A model generated the notes under the pieces. That model was not told the DNA's origin, searched no databases, and was given only the letters and a program-made list of their open reading frames with translations. DNA of 64,000 bases, taken from positions 285,850-349,849 of the forward strand of contig CAZGJZ010000007.1 of assembly GCA_964525935.1 (NCBI GenBank), in the 5' to 3' direction. The first letter of the stretch is position 1. The number at the start of each line of letters is the position of its first letter. This stretch comes from UBA2377 sp964525935. Its GTDB lineage: Bacteria > Verrucomicrobiota > Verrucomicrobiia > Opitutales > Opitutaceae. This document shows, piece by piece, positions 50,485 to 59,708 of the stretch. Both the position numbers and the translations under genes were made by a program.

Positions 50485-50790
50485 TTACCAGGAGGATTTC
50501 GTCACGCCGGGGATTTTGCCGGCGAGGGCGAGCTCACGGAACTGGATACGGGAAACGCCGTATTTGCGGATGTAGGCGCGCGGACGGCCGCTCATGCTGC
50601 AGCGGTTCTTGATGCGGACGACGGAGGAGTCGCGTGGCAGCTTGGCCAGCTTCTTTTGCGCGGAGAAAAACTCGGTGTCGGTCGTGGCCGGGTTGGCGAG
50701 GATCGCCTTCAGCTCGGCGCGCTTGACCTTGTGTTTCTCAACGAGGAGCACGCGCTTCTTGTTGCGTTCGATGGCGGATGTTTTCGGCAT
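50485..50790 (-). CDS. rpsN: 30S ribosomal protein S14 (zinc-free long form)
   Basis: 101 residues. The C-terminal RCSMSGRPRAYIRKYGVSRI and ALAGKIPGVTKSSW are typical. Only one Cys remains, so the zinc knuckle of the short form is absent. Twelve bases after rplE. Confidence 0.97.
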   Translation of the reverse strand: MPKTSAIERNKKRVLLVEKHKVKRAELKAILANPATTDTEFFSAQKKLAKLPRDSSVVRIKNRCSMSGRPRAYIRKYGVSRIQFRELALAGKIPGVTKSSW

Positions 50791-50802
50791 GGCGGCGAGA
50801 GA

Positions 50803-51378
50803 TTAGGCGGCGGTGGTTTTGACGGGAGCGGCCTCGGAGCGGCGGAAGGGCATGCCGAGGAGCTTGAGGAGCTCGCGGCCTTCTTCGTCGGTCGTGGCGC
50901 TGCTCACGATCGTGATGTCGAGACCCATGGTCTTCTTGACGTTCTCGATGGTGATTTCAGGGAAAATGGCGAAGTCGGTGATACCGAGGTTGTAGTTGCC
51001 CTGGCCGTCGAGCTTGGGCGAGACGCCGCGGAAATCGCGGATGGAAGGAAGGGCGACCGCGAGGAGGCGGTAGAGGAATTCCCACATGTTGTTGCCGCGA
51101 AGCGTGACGCAGCAGCCAACGATCTGGTTTTCACGGAGCTTGAAGTTGGAGATGGCCTTCTTCGACTTCGTGAGGATGGGCTTCTGACCGGCGATGAGGC
51201 CGATGTCGCGGGCGATGTCGGCGATCTGGTTCTTATCCGCATCGGCATCGATGCCGGTGTTGATGACAACCTTGGTGATCTGGGGCACCTGGTGCTTATT
51301 CTTGTAGCCGCGGCTCTTCACGAGCTCGGGAGCAACCTGCTCGGTGTAGAGTTTCTTAAGTGTGGGAACGTAGCTCAT
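50803..51378 (-). CDS. rplE: 50S ribosomal protein L5
   Basis: 191 residues. QVPQITKVVINTGIDADADK, TGQKP-equivalent AGQKPILTKSKKAISNFKLR, VTLRGNNMWEFLYRLLAVAL and YNLGITDFAIFPEI are present. It binds 5S rRNA and the tRNA elbow. ATG 51378 (MSYVPTLKKLY) is preferred to a GTG four codons upstream. Confidence 0.97.
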   Translation of the reverse strand: MSYVPTLKKLYTEQVAPELVKSRGYKNKHQVPQITKVVINTGIDADADKNQIADIARDIGLIAGQKPILTKSKKAISNFKLRENQIVGCCVTLRGNNMWEFLYRLLAVALPSIRDFRGVSPKLDGQGNYNLGITDFAIFPEITIENVKKTMGLDITIVSSATTDEEGRELLKLLGMPFRRSEAAPVKTTAA

Positions 51379-51480
51379 TGGGAGGACCACCGGATTACCG
51401 ACCCGGCGGTGTAAAAGTGAGTTTTAAGTGGAAAAGCGTTCAGTAACGCAGGCGCGATGGCGGGATGGCAAGCGCGCAAA

Positions 51481-51759
51481 TCAGGCGGTGGCGGCGGGAG
51501 CGGCTTTCTTCCGCTTGCTGGCGTCGAAAGTCGCCTGGAGCATGAGGTTGGAGACGTGGACGGAACCTTCGCGCTCGGTGATGGCACCTTGCGGGTTCTT
51601 TTCCGACTTTTTCTCGTGGCGCTTGATCATCGCGACGCCTTCAACGCGGACGCGCTGCTTGGAAGCGAGGATTTCGAGGATCTTGCCCGACTTGCCCTTG
51701 TGCGAGCCGGCGATGACGACGACCTGGTCGCCGCGTTTGACGTGGAATTTCGTAGCCAT
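51481..51759 (-). CDS. rplX: 50S ribosomal protein L24
   Basis: 92 residues. KRGDQVVVIAGSHKGKSGKI is the KOW motif; GVAMIKRHEKKSEKNPQGAI and EGSVHVSNLML follow. One base after rplN. The gap to rplE is 102 bp, longer than others in the operon. Confidence 0.97.
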   Translation of the reverse strand: MATKFHVKRGDQVVVIAGSHKGKSGKILEILASKQRVRVEGVAMIKRHEKKSEKNPQGAITEREGSVHVSNLMLQATFDASKRKKAAPAATA

Positions 51760-51760
51760 G

Positions 51761-52126
51761 TTAGAGGACCTCCGGAGCGAGCGAGATGATCTTCATGAAG
51801 TTCTTCGCACGCAGTTCGCGGGCGACGGGCCCGAAGATGCGGGTGCCCTTCGGGTTGTTCGTCGCGTCGATGATGACGATCGCGTTACTGTCGAAGCGCA
51901 GGTAGCTGCCATCCGCACGGCGGACAGGAGCCTTCGTGCGAACGACGACGGCCTTGGCGACCTCGCCTTTCTTCACGGCAGCGTCAGTGGCGCTATCTTT
52001 GATGTGGACGGTGATAATGTCGCCGACGCCGGCAGTGTCAGTGATCTGACCCTTCCGGCTAATCATGGCGGCGCGGCGGGCGCCGGTGTTATCGGCAACC
52101 TCGAGAATGGAGCGCAGTTGAATCAT
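51761..52126 (-). CDS. rplN: 50S ribosomal protein L14
   Basis: 121 residues. MIQLRSILEVADNTGARRAA, the VKKGEVAKAVVVRTKAPVRR block and GTRIFGPVARELRAKNFMKI are standard. Confidence 0.98.
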   Translation of the reverse strand: MIQLRSILEVADNTGARRAAMISRKGQITDTAGVGDIITVHIKDSATDAAVKKGEVAKAVVVRTKAPVRRADGSYLRFDSNAIVIIDATNNPKGTRIFGPVARELRAKNFMKIISLAPEVL

Positions 52127-52164
52127 GGCAGGCCTTGTTGTTTAAATGGATGGGACCGGGGCAC

Positions 52165-52500
52165 TCAGGCCTTGGTGGTCTTGGTGGGGACGGTCTCAGC
52201 GACGTCCTTTTCGGTGATGGCTTCGCCGACGGCGCCGACGGCGGCCTCGACCACGGAGATGACGCGCCAGCGCTTGAGGCGGCTGAGCGGACGGGTCTCG
52301 GTGATCTCGACCTTGTCGCCGACCTTCGTCTCGTTCTTCTCGTCGTGCACGTGCACGACGGTCTGGCGATTGACGACCTTGTGGTAGAGCGGGTGCGGGG
52401 TCTTGTAAGGGATGGTGACCTTGACAGACTTGTCGCCGGAGCGACTGGTGACGAAACCGATGAGGGTCTTGCGGCGGTTATGGCGGACGTGAGTAGACAT
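52165..52500 (-). CDS. rpsQ: 30S ribosomal protein S17 with C-terminal extension
   Basis: 111 residues against about 85 in E. coli. The core (RRKTLIGFVTSRSGDKSVKV, YHKVVNRQTVVHVHDEKNE, GDKVEITETRPLSRLKRWRV) is normal. The last roughly 30 residues (EAAVGAVGEAITEKDVAETV...) are additional. Confidence 0.96.
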   Translation of the reverse strand: MSTHVRHNRRKTLIGFVTSRSGDKSVKVTIPYKTPHPLYHKVVNRQTVVHVHDEKNETKVGDKVEITETRPLSRLKRWRVISVVEAAVGAVGEAITEKDVAETVPTKTTKA

Positions 52501-52513
52501 GGCTTAGGGCGCC

Positions 52514-52711
52514 TCAGGCGGCTTTGGTCTTCTTCTGGTTAAGGACGGTTTCGAAGCGCGCGATGTCCTTGCGGAGAGCGCGGATCGTGTGGGTCTTCTC
52601 GACCTGGCCCGTGTGCTTTTTCATGCGGAGCAAGGTGAGCTCGGCGCGGGACTCGCTGAGCTTGGTGGTGATCTCGGCAGCCGAGAGTTCGCGGATTTCT
52701 TTCGAAGTCAT
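52514..52711 (-). CDS. rpmC: 50S ribosomal protein L29
   Basis: 65 residues. KEIRELSAAEITTKLSESRA and LRKDIARFETVLNQKK are diagnostic. It is at the polypeptide exit tunnel. Thirteen bases before rpsQ. Confidence 0.96.
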   Translation of the reverse strand: MTSKEIRELSAAEITTKLSESRAELTLLRMKKHTGQVEKTHTIRALRKDIARFETVLNQKKTKAA

Positions 52712-52740
52712 GACGGGCAGGCTTAGGTGGTTGACGACGC

Positions 52741-53163
52741 TCAGGTCTGGGTGCCTTCACGCACGATGAAACGGCAGTGGAAGGGCAGCTTGGCGTCAGC
52801 GAGGCGGAAGGCCTCCTTGGCGATGGTGGTGGAAACACCGGAGAGTTCGAAGAGGACGGCGCCGGGCTTGATGGTGGCGACGTAGTATTCGACCGGGCCC
52901 TTACCTTGACCCATGCGGGTTTCGGCGGGCTTCTTGGTGATGGGCTTGTGCGGGAAAACGCGGATCCAGAGTTTGCCCTTGCGCTTGAGGTGGCGCGAGA
53001 TGGTGACGCGGGCAGCTTCAATCTGCTGGCCGGTCATGGGGCCGCGGGTGAGGGACTGCAGGCCGTATTCACCGAAGGCGAGCGTGTTGCCGCGCTTGGC
53101 ATTGCCAGCGCGGGAGCCTTTCATCGACTTGCGGTATTTAGTGCGGGAGGGAGCGAGAGCCAT
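52741..53163 (-). CDS. rplP: 50S ribosomal protein L16
   Basis: 140 residues. PSRTKYRKSMKGSRAGNAKR, GEYGLQSLTRGPMTGQQIEA, RVFPHKPITKKPAETRMGQG and KGPVEYYVATIKPG are standard. It contacts the peptidyl-transferase centre. Confidence 0.97.
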   Translation of the reverse strand: MALAPSRTKYRKSMKGSRAGNAKRGNTLAFGEYGLQSLTRGPMTGQQIEAARVTISRHLKRKGKLWIRVFPHKPITKKPAETRMGQGKGPVEYYVATIKPGAVLFELSGVSTTIAKEAFRLADAKLPFHCRFIVREGTQT

Positions 53164-53204
53164 GGGAGTATTCTCCTAGATAGGATGTTGGATCCGAAAG
53201 CGGA

Positions 53205-53837
53205 TCAGCTGTTGTCGGACTCCTTTTTGCAGATCCAGCATTTGACGCCGATCTTGCCATAAACGGTGAGAGCTTCCGCGAAGCCGTAGTCGATGTTTTC
53301 GCGGAGGGTGTGGAGCGGCACGCGGCCTTTGCGCTGCCATTCGCGGCGGGCAATGTCGGCGCCACCGAGGCGGCCGGAGCACTGGATACGAATGCCTTCG
53401 GCCCCGAGCGTCATGGCCATTTCGACGGCCTTCTTCATGGCGCGGCGGAAAGCGATGCGGCGCTCGAGCTGGAGGGCGACGTTCTCGGCGACGAGCGCGG
53501 CCTCGATCTCGGGCTTCTTCACTTCCTGGATGTCGAGGAGGATCTCTTTGCCGGTGAGCTTCGCGAGCTCTTCCTTGATCTTCTCGATCTCCTGGCCCTT
53601 GCGCCCGATGACGATGCCGGGACGGGCGGTGTAAATCTTGACGCGCACGCGGCTCGAGGCGCGCTCGATAAAGATGCGCGGCACGGAGGCCTGTTTCAGC
53701 TTCTCCATGAGCTTCTCACGGATGATCTGGTCCTCAAGGAGGAGCTTCGAAAAGTCCTTCTTGTTCGCATACCAGCGAGACTGCCAGTTGCGGCGGACAG
53801 CGAGGCGGAAACCGGTCGGATTGGTCTTTTGGCCCAT
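53205..53837 (-). CDS. rpsC: 30S ribosomal protein S3
   Basis: 210 residues. MGQKTNPTGFRLAVRRNWQS, the KH motif (GIVIGRKGQEIEKI) and EGIRIQCSGRLGGADIARRE are intact. It is part of the mRNA entry site. Confidence 0.97.
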   Translation of the reverse strand: MGQKTNPTGFRLAVRRNWQSRWYANKKDFSKLLLEDQIIREKLMEKLKQASVPRIFIERASSRVRVKIYTARPGIVIGRKGQEIEKIKEELAKLTGKEILLDIQEVKKPEIEAALVAENVALQLERRIAFRRAMKKAVEMAMTLGAEGIRIQCSGRLGGADIARREWQRKGRVPLHTLRENIDYGFAEALTVYGKIGVKCWICKKESDNS

Positions 53838-53845
53838 GGGATAAG

Positions 53846-54187
53846 TTAGTTGGAGTTGCCGTCCGACAGGACGATCTTGATGTGCGACATCTTCTTGCGG
53901 CGGGGAGCAGCAGAACCACGGGCGGCGGCCTTGTGGCGCTTGAGCACGGGGCCGTTTTCGACGATGGCGCTCTTCACGGTGAGGCTGTCAGCCGAGAGGT
54001 TTTTGTTGTTCTCGGCGTTCGCGATGGCGCTCTTGAGCGTCTTCACGATGAGCTGCGCGGACTTGCGCGGGACGAGCGTCAGATAATCGACGGCTTCCGA
54101 GGCTTTGCGGCCTTGGATGGTGCGGGCCACTTCGCGCACCTTCTTAGGTGACATGCGCGCGTAGCGGGTGATGGCTTGAACTTCCAT
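53846..54187 (-). CDS. rplV: 50S ribosomal protein L22
   Basis: 113 residues. YARMSPKKVREVARTIQGRK, KSAIANAENNKNLSADSLTV and RGSAAPRRKKMSHIKIVLSD identify it. Its beta hairpin lines the exit tunnel. Eight bases before rpsC. Confidence 0.97.
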   Translation of the reverse strand: MEVQAITRYARMSPKKVREVARTIQGRKASEAVDYLTLVPRKSAQLIVKTLKSAIANAENNKNLSADSLTVKSAIVENGPVLKRHKAAARGSAAPRRKKMSHIKIVLSDGNSN

Positions 54188-54264
54188 GATGTTGATTCCT
54201 TTGGAGGCGACAGCAGGACCGGTGAAGGTCCCCTGCCCTTTGGGTGGTTATATTGGTTTAAAAA

Positions 54265-54540
54265 TTAGACGGTCTTGGCGGTGTGCGCGCCGTGCGACTT
54301 GAAGGTGCGCGTCGGGGAGAACTCGCCGAGCTTGTGGCCGACCATGTTCTCGGTGACGTAGACGGCGATGAAGGCCTTGCCGTTGTGCACGCTGAACGTG
54401 TGCCCGATGAAGTCGGGCGTGATGGTCGAACGACGGGACCAGGTCTGGATGGGCTTCTTGGTGCCGGCCTTGGTCGCCTTCTCGATTTTCTCGAGCAGGT
54501 GGTAATCGACGAAGAAACCTTTTTTGATGGAACGTGCCAT
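54265..54540 (-). CDS. rpsS: 30S ribosomal protein S19
   Basis: 91 residues. ARSIKKGFFVDYHLLEKIEK, WSRRSTITPDFIGHTFSVHN and VGHKLGEFSPTRTFKSHG are standard. Between rplB and rplV. Confidence 0.97.
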   Translation of the reverse strand: MARSIKKGFFVDYHLLEKIEKATKAGTKKPIQTWSRRSTITPDFIGHTFSVHNGKAFIAVYVTENMVGHKLGEFSPTRTFKSHGAHTAKTV

Positions 54541-54570
54541 GGGAGGTAAACGGGTTGGAGGCCGGGTGGA

Positions 54571-55434
54571 TTACTTTTTGCCACGCGGCTTGCGGCCGTT
54601 GTGGTGAACGATGATGAGGCTGTTCGAGGTCTTGGAGCGACGACGGGTGACGAAGCCCTTGGCGAGCTGGCCCCACGGCGACACGAGGTGCTGGCGACCG
54701 CCACCACCCTTGGACTTGCCCTGACCGCCACCGTTGGGGTGATCGACAGGATTCATCGCCACACCGCGGACGGTCGGGCGAACGCCGAGCCAGCGACGGC
54801 GGCCGGCCTTGCCGAGGGACTGCTGGTTATGGTCGCCGTTGCCGACTTCACCGATGGTGGCGCGGCACTTCGGGTTGACCAGGCGAAGTTCGCCGGAAGG
54901 CATCTTGAGCTGGGCAAAGCCCGCTTCAACGGCCACGAGTTCGAGACCCGTGCCGGCCGAGCGCGCGAGCTGCGCACCGCGACCAGGAATGAGCTCCACG
55001 CAGTGGAGACGGGTCGAGGGCGGGATGATCGCGAGCGGGAAGTTGTTGCCGACGTTGAAGTCGTTCGTGGTCGCCTTGTCGGAGGTCACGACGGTGTCGC
55101 CGACCTTCAGGCCGTTGGGGGCGATGATGTAGCGCTTCTCACCGCTCGCGTAAGCGAGGAGAGCGAGGTGCGCGGTGCGGTTCGGGTCATACTCGATGGC
55201 CTGCACGCGGGCCGGCATGTCGAGGATGTCACGCTTGAAGTCGATGATACGGTAGAGCTGCTTGTGACCACCGCCGCGATGGCGCGAGGTGACGCGACCG
55301 TAGACGTTGCGTCCGCCGGTCTTGGGCTTGGGCTCGGTGAGGTTGCGCTGCGGACGATTTTTCGAAACGACCACCTTGTTAAGGGAGGTGAAACGGCCCG
55401 CGGGCGTGAGAGGGCGGAAAGATTTGATAGCCAT
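54571..55434 (-). CDS. rplB: 50S ribosomal protein L2
   Basis: 287 residues. RNVYGRVTSRHRGGGHKQLY, IPGRGAQLARSAGTGLELVA and the active-region block RGVAMNPVDHPNGGGQGKSK (conserved His) are complete. Assembles near the peptidyl-transferase centre. Confidence 0.98.
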   Translation of the reverse strand: MAIKSFRPLTPAGRFTSLNKVVVSKNRPQRNLTEPKPKTGGRNVYGRVTSRHRGGGHKQLYRIIDFKRDILDMPARVQAIEYDPNRTAHLALLAYASGEKRYIIAPNGLKVGDTVVTSDKATTNDFNVGNNFPLAIIPPSTRLHCVELIPGRGAQLARSAGTGLELVAVEAGFAQLKMPSGELRLVNPKCRATIGEVGNGDHNQQSLGKAGRRRWLGVRPTVRGVAMNPVDHPNGGGQGKSKGGGGRQHLVSPWGQLAKGFVTRRRSKTSNSLIIVHHNGRKPRGKK

Positions 55435-55464
55435 GGTGGGATTCTCCGTTGAGTCGGCGCGTGA

Positions 55465-55746
55465 TTAGACGAGCTCGATCTTGTCGCCGGCCTTGAGGGT
55501 CACGACGGCCTTCTTGTAGTCGGAACCGAGGGTCGGGCGACCGGCGCGGGTCTTCTTGTTTTTACCGCGGTAGTTTTGGATGTTCACGCGGCGGACGGTA
55601 ACCTTGAAGGTCTGCTCGACAGCGACGGCCACGGTGTGCTTGGTCGCGTTCGGGAAAACCTCGAAGGTGTATTGACCGAGCTCAGCGGACTGCGAGCTGG
55701 CCTTTTCCGTGAGACGGGCGTGTTTGAGAACTTTGGCGGCGTTCAT
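55465..55746 (-). CDS. rplW: 50S ribosomal protein L23
   Basis: 93 residues. VLKHARLTEKASSQSAELGQ, ATKHTVAVAVEQTFKVTVRR and GDKIELV are recognisable. Docking site for trigger factor and SRP. The start overlaps the rplD stop by one base. Confidence 0.96.
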   Translation of the reverse strand: MNAAKVLKHARLTEKASSQSAELGQYTFEVFPNATKHTVAVAVEQTFKVTVRRVNIQNYRGKNKKTRAGRPTLGSDYKKAVVTLKAGDKIELV

Positions 55747-56381
55747 TAGTTCTTACCTCCGTTGACGCGGGCGATGATGGCCTCGAGCGCCTTGGTGCTG
55801 ACGATGATCTTCTTGTATTGAGCAAGATCGAGGGTGTTGAGCTTCGCGGCGTCCTGGAGGGACACGCGGGCAATGTTACGAGCGGCGCGGGAGGCCTCGG
55901 CGGTGAACGGAGCGTCCACGAGGAGAATCTTGCCCTTCGGCGCGATGAGACCGACGACCGCATTCACGGCCTTGGTCTTGGTCTGCGAGGCAGCGAACTG
56001 CTCGATGACGGCGATTTCGCCGGCGGTCGCGCGATCAAAGAGGGCGCGGCTGAAGGCGAGGTCTTTGACCTTGGCGTTGATCTTCTTGGAGTAATCGCGG
56101 GGCTTCGGACCGAACACGACACCACCACCGACCCACAAGGGCGAGCGGATGGAGCCGGCACGAGCGCGGCCGGTGCCCTTCTGGCGCCACGGCTTTTTGC
56201 CACCGCCGCGGACTTCGCCACGAGTCTTCGTGGAGTGTGTGCCCTGGCGGTTGTTGGCGTTGATGGCGACGATGACTTCCTTGACGGCCTGGAGGCCTTT
56301 ATCGCCTTCGAATGTGGGGAGACCGGCGAAATCTTTTTCGCTGCTGGTCTTACCATCGGGACTAAAAACGGTGAGTTTCAT
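55746..56381 (-). CDS. rplD: 50S ribosomal protein L4
   Basis: 211 residues. ANNRQGTHSTKTRGEVRGGG, KKPWRQKGTGRARAGSIRSP and the later LVDAPFTAEASRAARNI and KALEAIIARVNGG match L4. In E. coli it regulates the S10 operon. Confidence 0.97.
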   Translation of the reverse strand: MKLTVFSPDGKTSSEKDFAGLPTFEGDKGLQAVKEVIVAINANNRQGTHSTKTRGEVRGGGKKPWRQKGTGRARAGSIRSPLWVGGGVVFGPKPRDYSKKINAKVKDLAFSRALFDRATAGEIAVIEQFAASQTKTKAVNAVVGLIAPKGKILLVDAPFTAEASRAARNIARVSLQDAAKLNTLDLAQYKKIIVSTKALEAIIARVNGGKN

Positions 56382-56399
56382 GGCTGCGGTTCCTCTCGG

Positions 56400-57047
56400 T
56401 TAGGCTTGCGTGGGCTGGCCCTTGATGGCGGTGCGGACGATCACGTCGTCACCGTTGGCACCGGGGATGGCACCTTTCACGAGGATGAGATTCTTGTCGG
56501 CGATGACCTTGACGACGCGCAGGTTTTGCACGGTGCGCTTCTCGGTGCCCATGTGACCGGGCATGGCCTGGTTTTTCCAAACACGACCGGGAGTCTGGCG
56601 CATACCGACCGAACCGATACGGCGATGGAACATCGAGCCGTGGGTGGCGGGACCGCCGGCAACGCGGAAGCGTTTGACGACACCCTGGAAGCCTTTGCCC
56701 TTGGTGATGCCAATCACGTCAACCAGCTGGCCTTCGGCGAAGGAGGTGACGGTGAGGACGTCGCCGACCTTGAGGGTCGAGGCGGCCGTGAGGCGGACTT
56801 CGCTCAGCACGCGGGGTGCGATGTCGAGACCGGCCTTCTTGGCGTGGGAGAGTTCAGCCTTGCTGGTGTTCTTGGTCTTCTTCGTGGAGAAGCCGATTTG
56901 CACAGCGTTGTAGCCGTCGGTTTCCGTAGTCTTGACTTGCACGACCGAGCAGGGGCCGGCTTCGACCACGGTGACGGGCACGAGCACGTTTTGCGCGTCG
57001 TAGACCTGCGTCATTCCGAGTTTTTTACCTAAAAGCGATGAGATCAT
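56400..57047 (-). CDS. rplC: 50S ribosomal protein L3
   Basis: 215 residues. LLGKKLGMTQVYDAQNVLVP, GITKGKGFQGVVKRFRVAGG, THGSMFHRRIGSVGMRQTPG and PGHMGTEKRTVQNLRVVKV are standard. A 113-bp leader with small hairpins separates it from rpsJ. Confidence 0.97.
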   Translation of the reverse strand: MISSLLGKKLGMTQVYDAQNVLVPVTVVEAGPCSVVQVKTTETDGYNAVQIGFSTKKTKNTSKAELSHAKKAGLDIAPRVLSEVRLTAASTLKVGDVLTVTSFAEGQLVDVIGITKGKGFQGVVKRFRVAGGPATHGSMFHRRIGSVGMRQTPGRVWKNQAMPGHMGTEKRTVQNLRVVKVIADKNLILVKGAIPGANGDDVIVRTAIKGQPTQA

Positions 57048-57160
57048 AAGCTAAGTGGTAGGTGGAAAGTTTTCCGTTTAACGACCTACATTAGAGGGAC
57101 CCAGAGGTGCGCGGGGCGCACATGAGCAACTGCTAACTGAGGAGTTGTGGAGTTAAATTA

Positions 57161-57469
57161 TTATACGTTGATCGTGATATCGACGCCGGACGGGAGGTTC
57201 AGCTTCTTGAGTTCGTCCACCGTCTGGGCGGTGGGCTCGATGATGTCGATGAGGCGCTTGTGGGTGCGCGATTCGAACTGCTCCATGGACTTCTTGTCGA
57301 CGTGCGGGGAGCGGTTGACCGAAAGTTTCTCGATGCGGGTGGGCAGCGGAATGGGGCCGGAGACGCGGGCGCCGGAGCGCTTGGCGGTCTCGACGATCTC
57401 GAGGGCGGACTGATCGATGACGCGATAGTCGTAGCCTTGGAGTTTGATGCGGATGCGTTGACCTTTCAT
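57161..57469 (-). CDS. rpsJ: 30S ribosomal protein S10
   Basis: 102 residues. KGQRIRIKLQGYDYRVIDQS, GPIPLPTRIEKLSVNRSPHV and ESRTHKRLIDIIEPTAQTVD are diagnostic. ATG 57469 is 19 bp after fusA. tuf, often between fusA and rpsJ, is not here. Confidence 0.97.
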   Translation of the reverse strand: MKGQRIRIKLQGYDYRVIDQSALEIVETAKRSGARVSGPIPLPTRIEKLSVNRSPHVDKKSMEQFESRTHKRLIDIIEPTAQTVDELKKLNLPSGVDITINV

Positions 57470-57488
57470 GGCGTAAAAAGAACGAGGG

Positions 57489-59684
57489 TTAGGTGCGGGC
57501 GGGAGCTTTCGAGGAGGACTCAACGATCTTGGCCAAGATCGAATTGGGCACTTGTTCGAAATGGGAAGGCGTGATGGACGCGCTGGCGCGGCCCTTCGAG
57601 AGCGAACGGATGTCGGTAACGTAGCCGAAGAGCATTTCAAGCGGGACGTGCGCCATGATGATGGTCGCGCCCGACTTGTTTTCCATGCCCTGGATGGCGC
57701 CACGACGGCGGTTAACGTCGCCCATGAGATCGCCGGAGTATTCCTCGGGCGTGGTGACTTCAACGCCCATGATGGGCTCGAGCAGAATCGGGTTGGCCTT
57801 CTTCATCGCTTCCTTGAAGCCGAAGATACCAGCCATCTTGAACGCGAGTTCCGACGAATCGACTTCGTGGAAGGAACCGTCGACGATGCGAATGATGACA
57901 TCGACCACGGGATAACCCGCGACAACACCATTGTTGCAGCCTTCGAGAATACCTTCGGTCGCGGGCTTGATGAATTCCTTCGGGATGGAGCCACCCACGG
58001 TCTCGTTAATGACTTCGACACCCTTGCCCTTTTCATTGGGTTCGAGCTTGACGACGACGTGACCGTATTGGCCTTTGCCGCCGGACTGACGGATGAATTT
58101 ACCTTCGCCTTCAGACGCCTTGAGAATGGTTTCGCGGTAGGCGATCTGGGGCTTGCCCGAGGTGGCCTCGACCTTGAACTCGCGCTTCATTCGATCGATG
58201 ATGATCTCAAGGTGCAGTTCGCCCATGCCGGCAAGAATGGTCTGGCCGGTATCCTGGTCGGTTTTGACGCGCAGCGTCGGATCCTCAGCGACGAGACGCT
58301 GGAGCGCGATGCCGAGCTTTTCCTGGTCACCCTTGGAGTTCGGCTCGATGGACATCGAGATAACGGGCTCGGGGAAGGACGGCGGCTCGAGACGGATGTC
58401 GAAATCCTCATCGCACAGCGTGTCGCCGGTAATGACGTCCTTGACGCCGACGACGGCGCAGATGTCTCCGGAATAGGCCTTGTCGATTTCTTCGCGCTCA
58501 ACCGCGCGCATCAGCACGAGACGCGAGACGCGCTCGGTGCGGCGGGTGCGGGGATTGTAGACCGCGGTGCCCTTGTTCAGGATACCGGTATAGATGCGGA
58601 AGAACACGAGGCGGCCAACGAAAGGATCGTTCCAGAGCTTGAACGCGAGACCGGCCATCTTGGCCTTGTCGTCGACGGTTGCGGCGACTTCCTTGCCATC
58701 GCTGTCCTGGCCAACCATCGGCGGGACGTCGATCGGGCTCGGGAGGTAGTTGACGACGCAATCGAGAAGGCGCTGCACGCCCTTCTTCTTGAACGCGGAA
58801 CCGGGGATGACGCCGGTGAACTGGAGTGAGATGGTCGCCTTGCGGACACCAAGCATCAGCTCAGACACGGTGATCTCTTCACCATTGAGATACTTTTCGG
58901 CGATGACGTCGTCGAAATCGCAGACGGCTTCGATGAGCTTATCGCGATATTCCTTCGTCTGCGCCACCATGTCGGCAGGCACCGGGATCGTCTTGGGGTT
59001 CATCCCCAATTGGTCATTCGGGTCTTCCTCGAAGGAGTAGGCTACGTTCTGAACGAGGTCGACGAGGCCGGAGAAATTTTCTTCCTTGCCGATCGGCAGG
59101 AAAATCGGGTGCGCGTTGGCCTTCAGCTTTTCGCGCATCTCGGAGACAGCGCGGAAGAAGTCGGCACCGGTGCGGTCCATCTTGTTGATGAACGCCACGC
59201 GGGGAACGCGATACTTGTTGGCCTGGCGCCAGACCGTTTCGGACTGGGGCTGCACACCGGCGACGGCGCAGAACACTGCGACGGCACCGTCGAGCACGCG
59301 GAGGGAGCGCTCCACCTCGGCGGTGAAGTCAACGTGTCCAGGGGTGTCGATGATGTTGATGCGCTGCTTGATGCCCTTCCAAGGACCCCAAGAAGCGTTC
59401 CAAGCACAGGAAATGGCGGCCGCGGTGATCGTGATGCCACGCTCGCGCTCTTGCTCCATCCAGTCGGTGACCGTGCTGCCCTCGTGCACTTCGCCCATCT
59501 TATGGACGGCGCCGGAGTAGAAGAGAATGCGCTCGGTGGTCGTGGTCTTGCCCGCATCGATGTGCGCGGCGATACCGATGTTACGCGTCCATTCGAGCGG
59601 GAACGGACGGTCCTTGGAATTGACCGGGGAAACTTTGGCCTTGTCGGTGACGACAATAATGGCGGGTGCGGCAGAAGCGGACAT
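57489..59684 (-). CDS. fusA: Elongation factor G
   Basis: 731 residues, about 28 more than E. coli at the N-terminus (MSASAAPAIIVVTDKAKVS...). GTPase motifs are IGIAAHIDAGKTTTTER (P-loop), EQERERGITI (switch I), INIIDTPGHVDF and FINKMDRTGADF. Domains II-V follow normally (GMGELHLEIIIDRMKREFKV, KGQYGHVVVKLEP). Drives translocation. No second EF-G is seen in the window. Confidence 0.97.
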   Translation of the reverse strand: MSASAAPAIIVVTDKAKVSPVNSKDRPFPLEWTRNIGIAAHIDAGKTTTTERILFYSGAVHKMGEVHEGSTVTDWMEQERERGITITAAAISCAWNASWGPWKGIKQRINIIDTPGHVDFTAEVERSLRVLDGAVAVFCAVAGVQPQSETVWRQANKYRVPRVAFINKMDRTGADFFRAVSEMREKLKANAHPIFLPIGKEENFSGLVDLVQNVAYSFEEDPNDQLGMNPKTIPVPADMVAQTKEYRDKLIEAVCDFDDVIAEKYLNGEEITVSELMLGVRKATISLQFTGVIPGSAFKKKGVQRLLDCVVNYLPSPIDVPPMVGQDSDGKEVAATVDDKAKMAGLAFKLWNDPFVGRLVFFRIYTGILNKGTAVYNPRTRRTERVSRLVLMRAVEREEIDKAYSGDICAVVGVKDVITGDTLCDEDFDIRLEPPSFPEPVISMSIEPNSKGDQEKLGIALQRLVAEDPTLRVKTDQDTGQTILAGMGELHLEIIIDRMKREFKVEATSGKPQIAYRETILKASEGEGKFIRQSGGKGQYGHVVVKLEPNEKGKGVEVINETVGGSIPKEFIKPATEGILEGCNNGVVAGYPVVDVIIRIVDGSFHEVDSSELAFKMAGIFGFKEAMKKANPILLEPIMGVEVTTPEEYSGDLMGDVNRRRGAIQGMENKSGATIIMAHVPLEMLFGYVTDIRSLSKGRASASITPSHFEQVPNSILAKIVESSSKAPART

Positions 59685-59708
59685 GATACAGAGGGCTTGG
59701 AACTGACC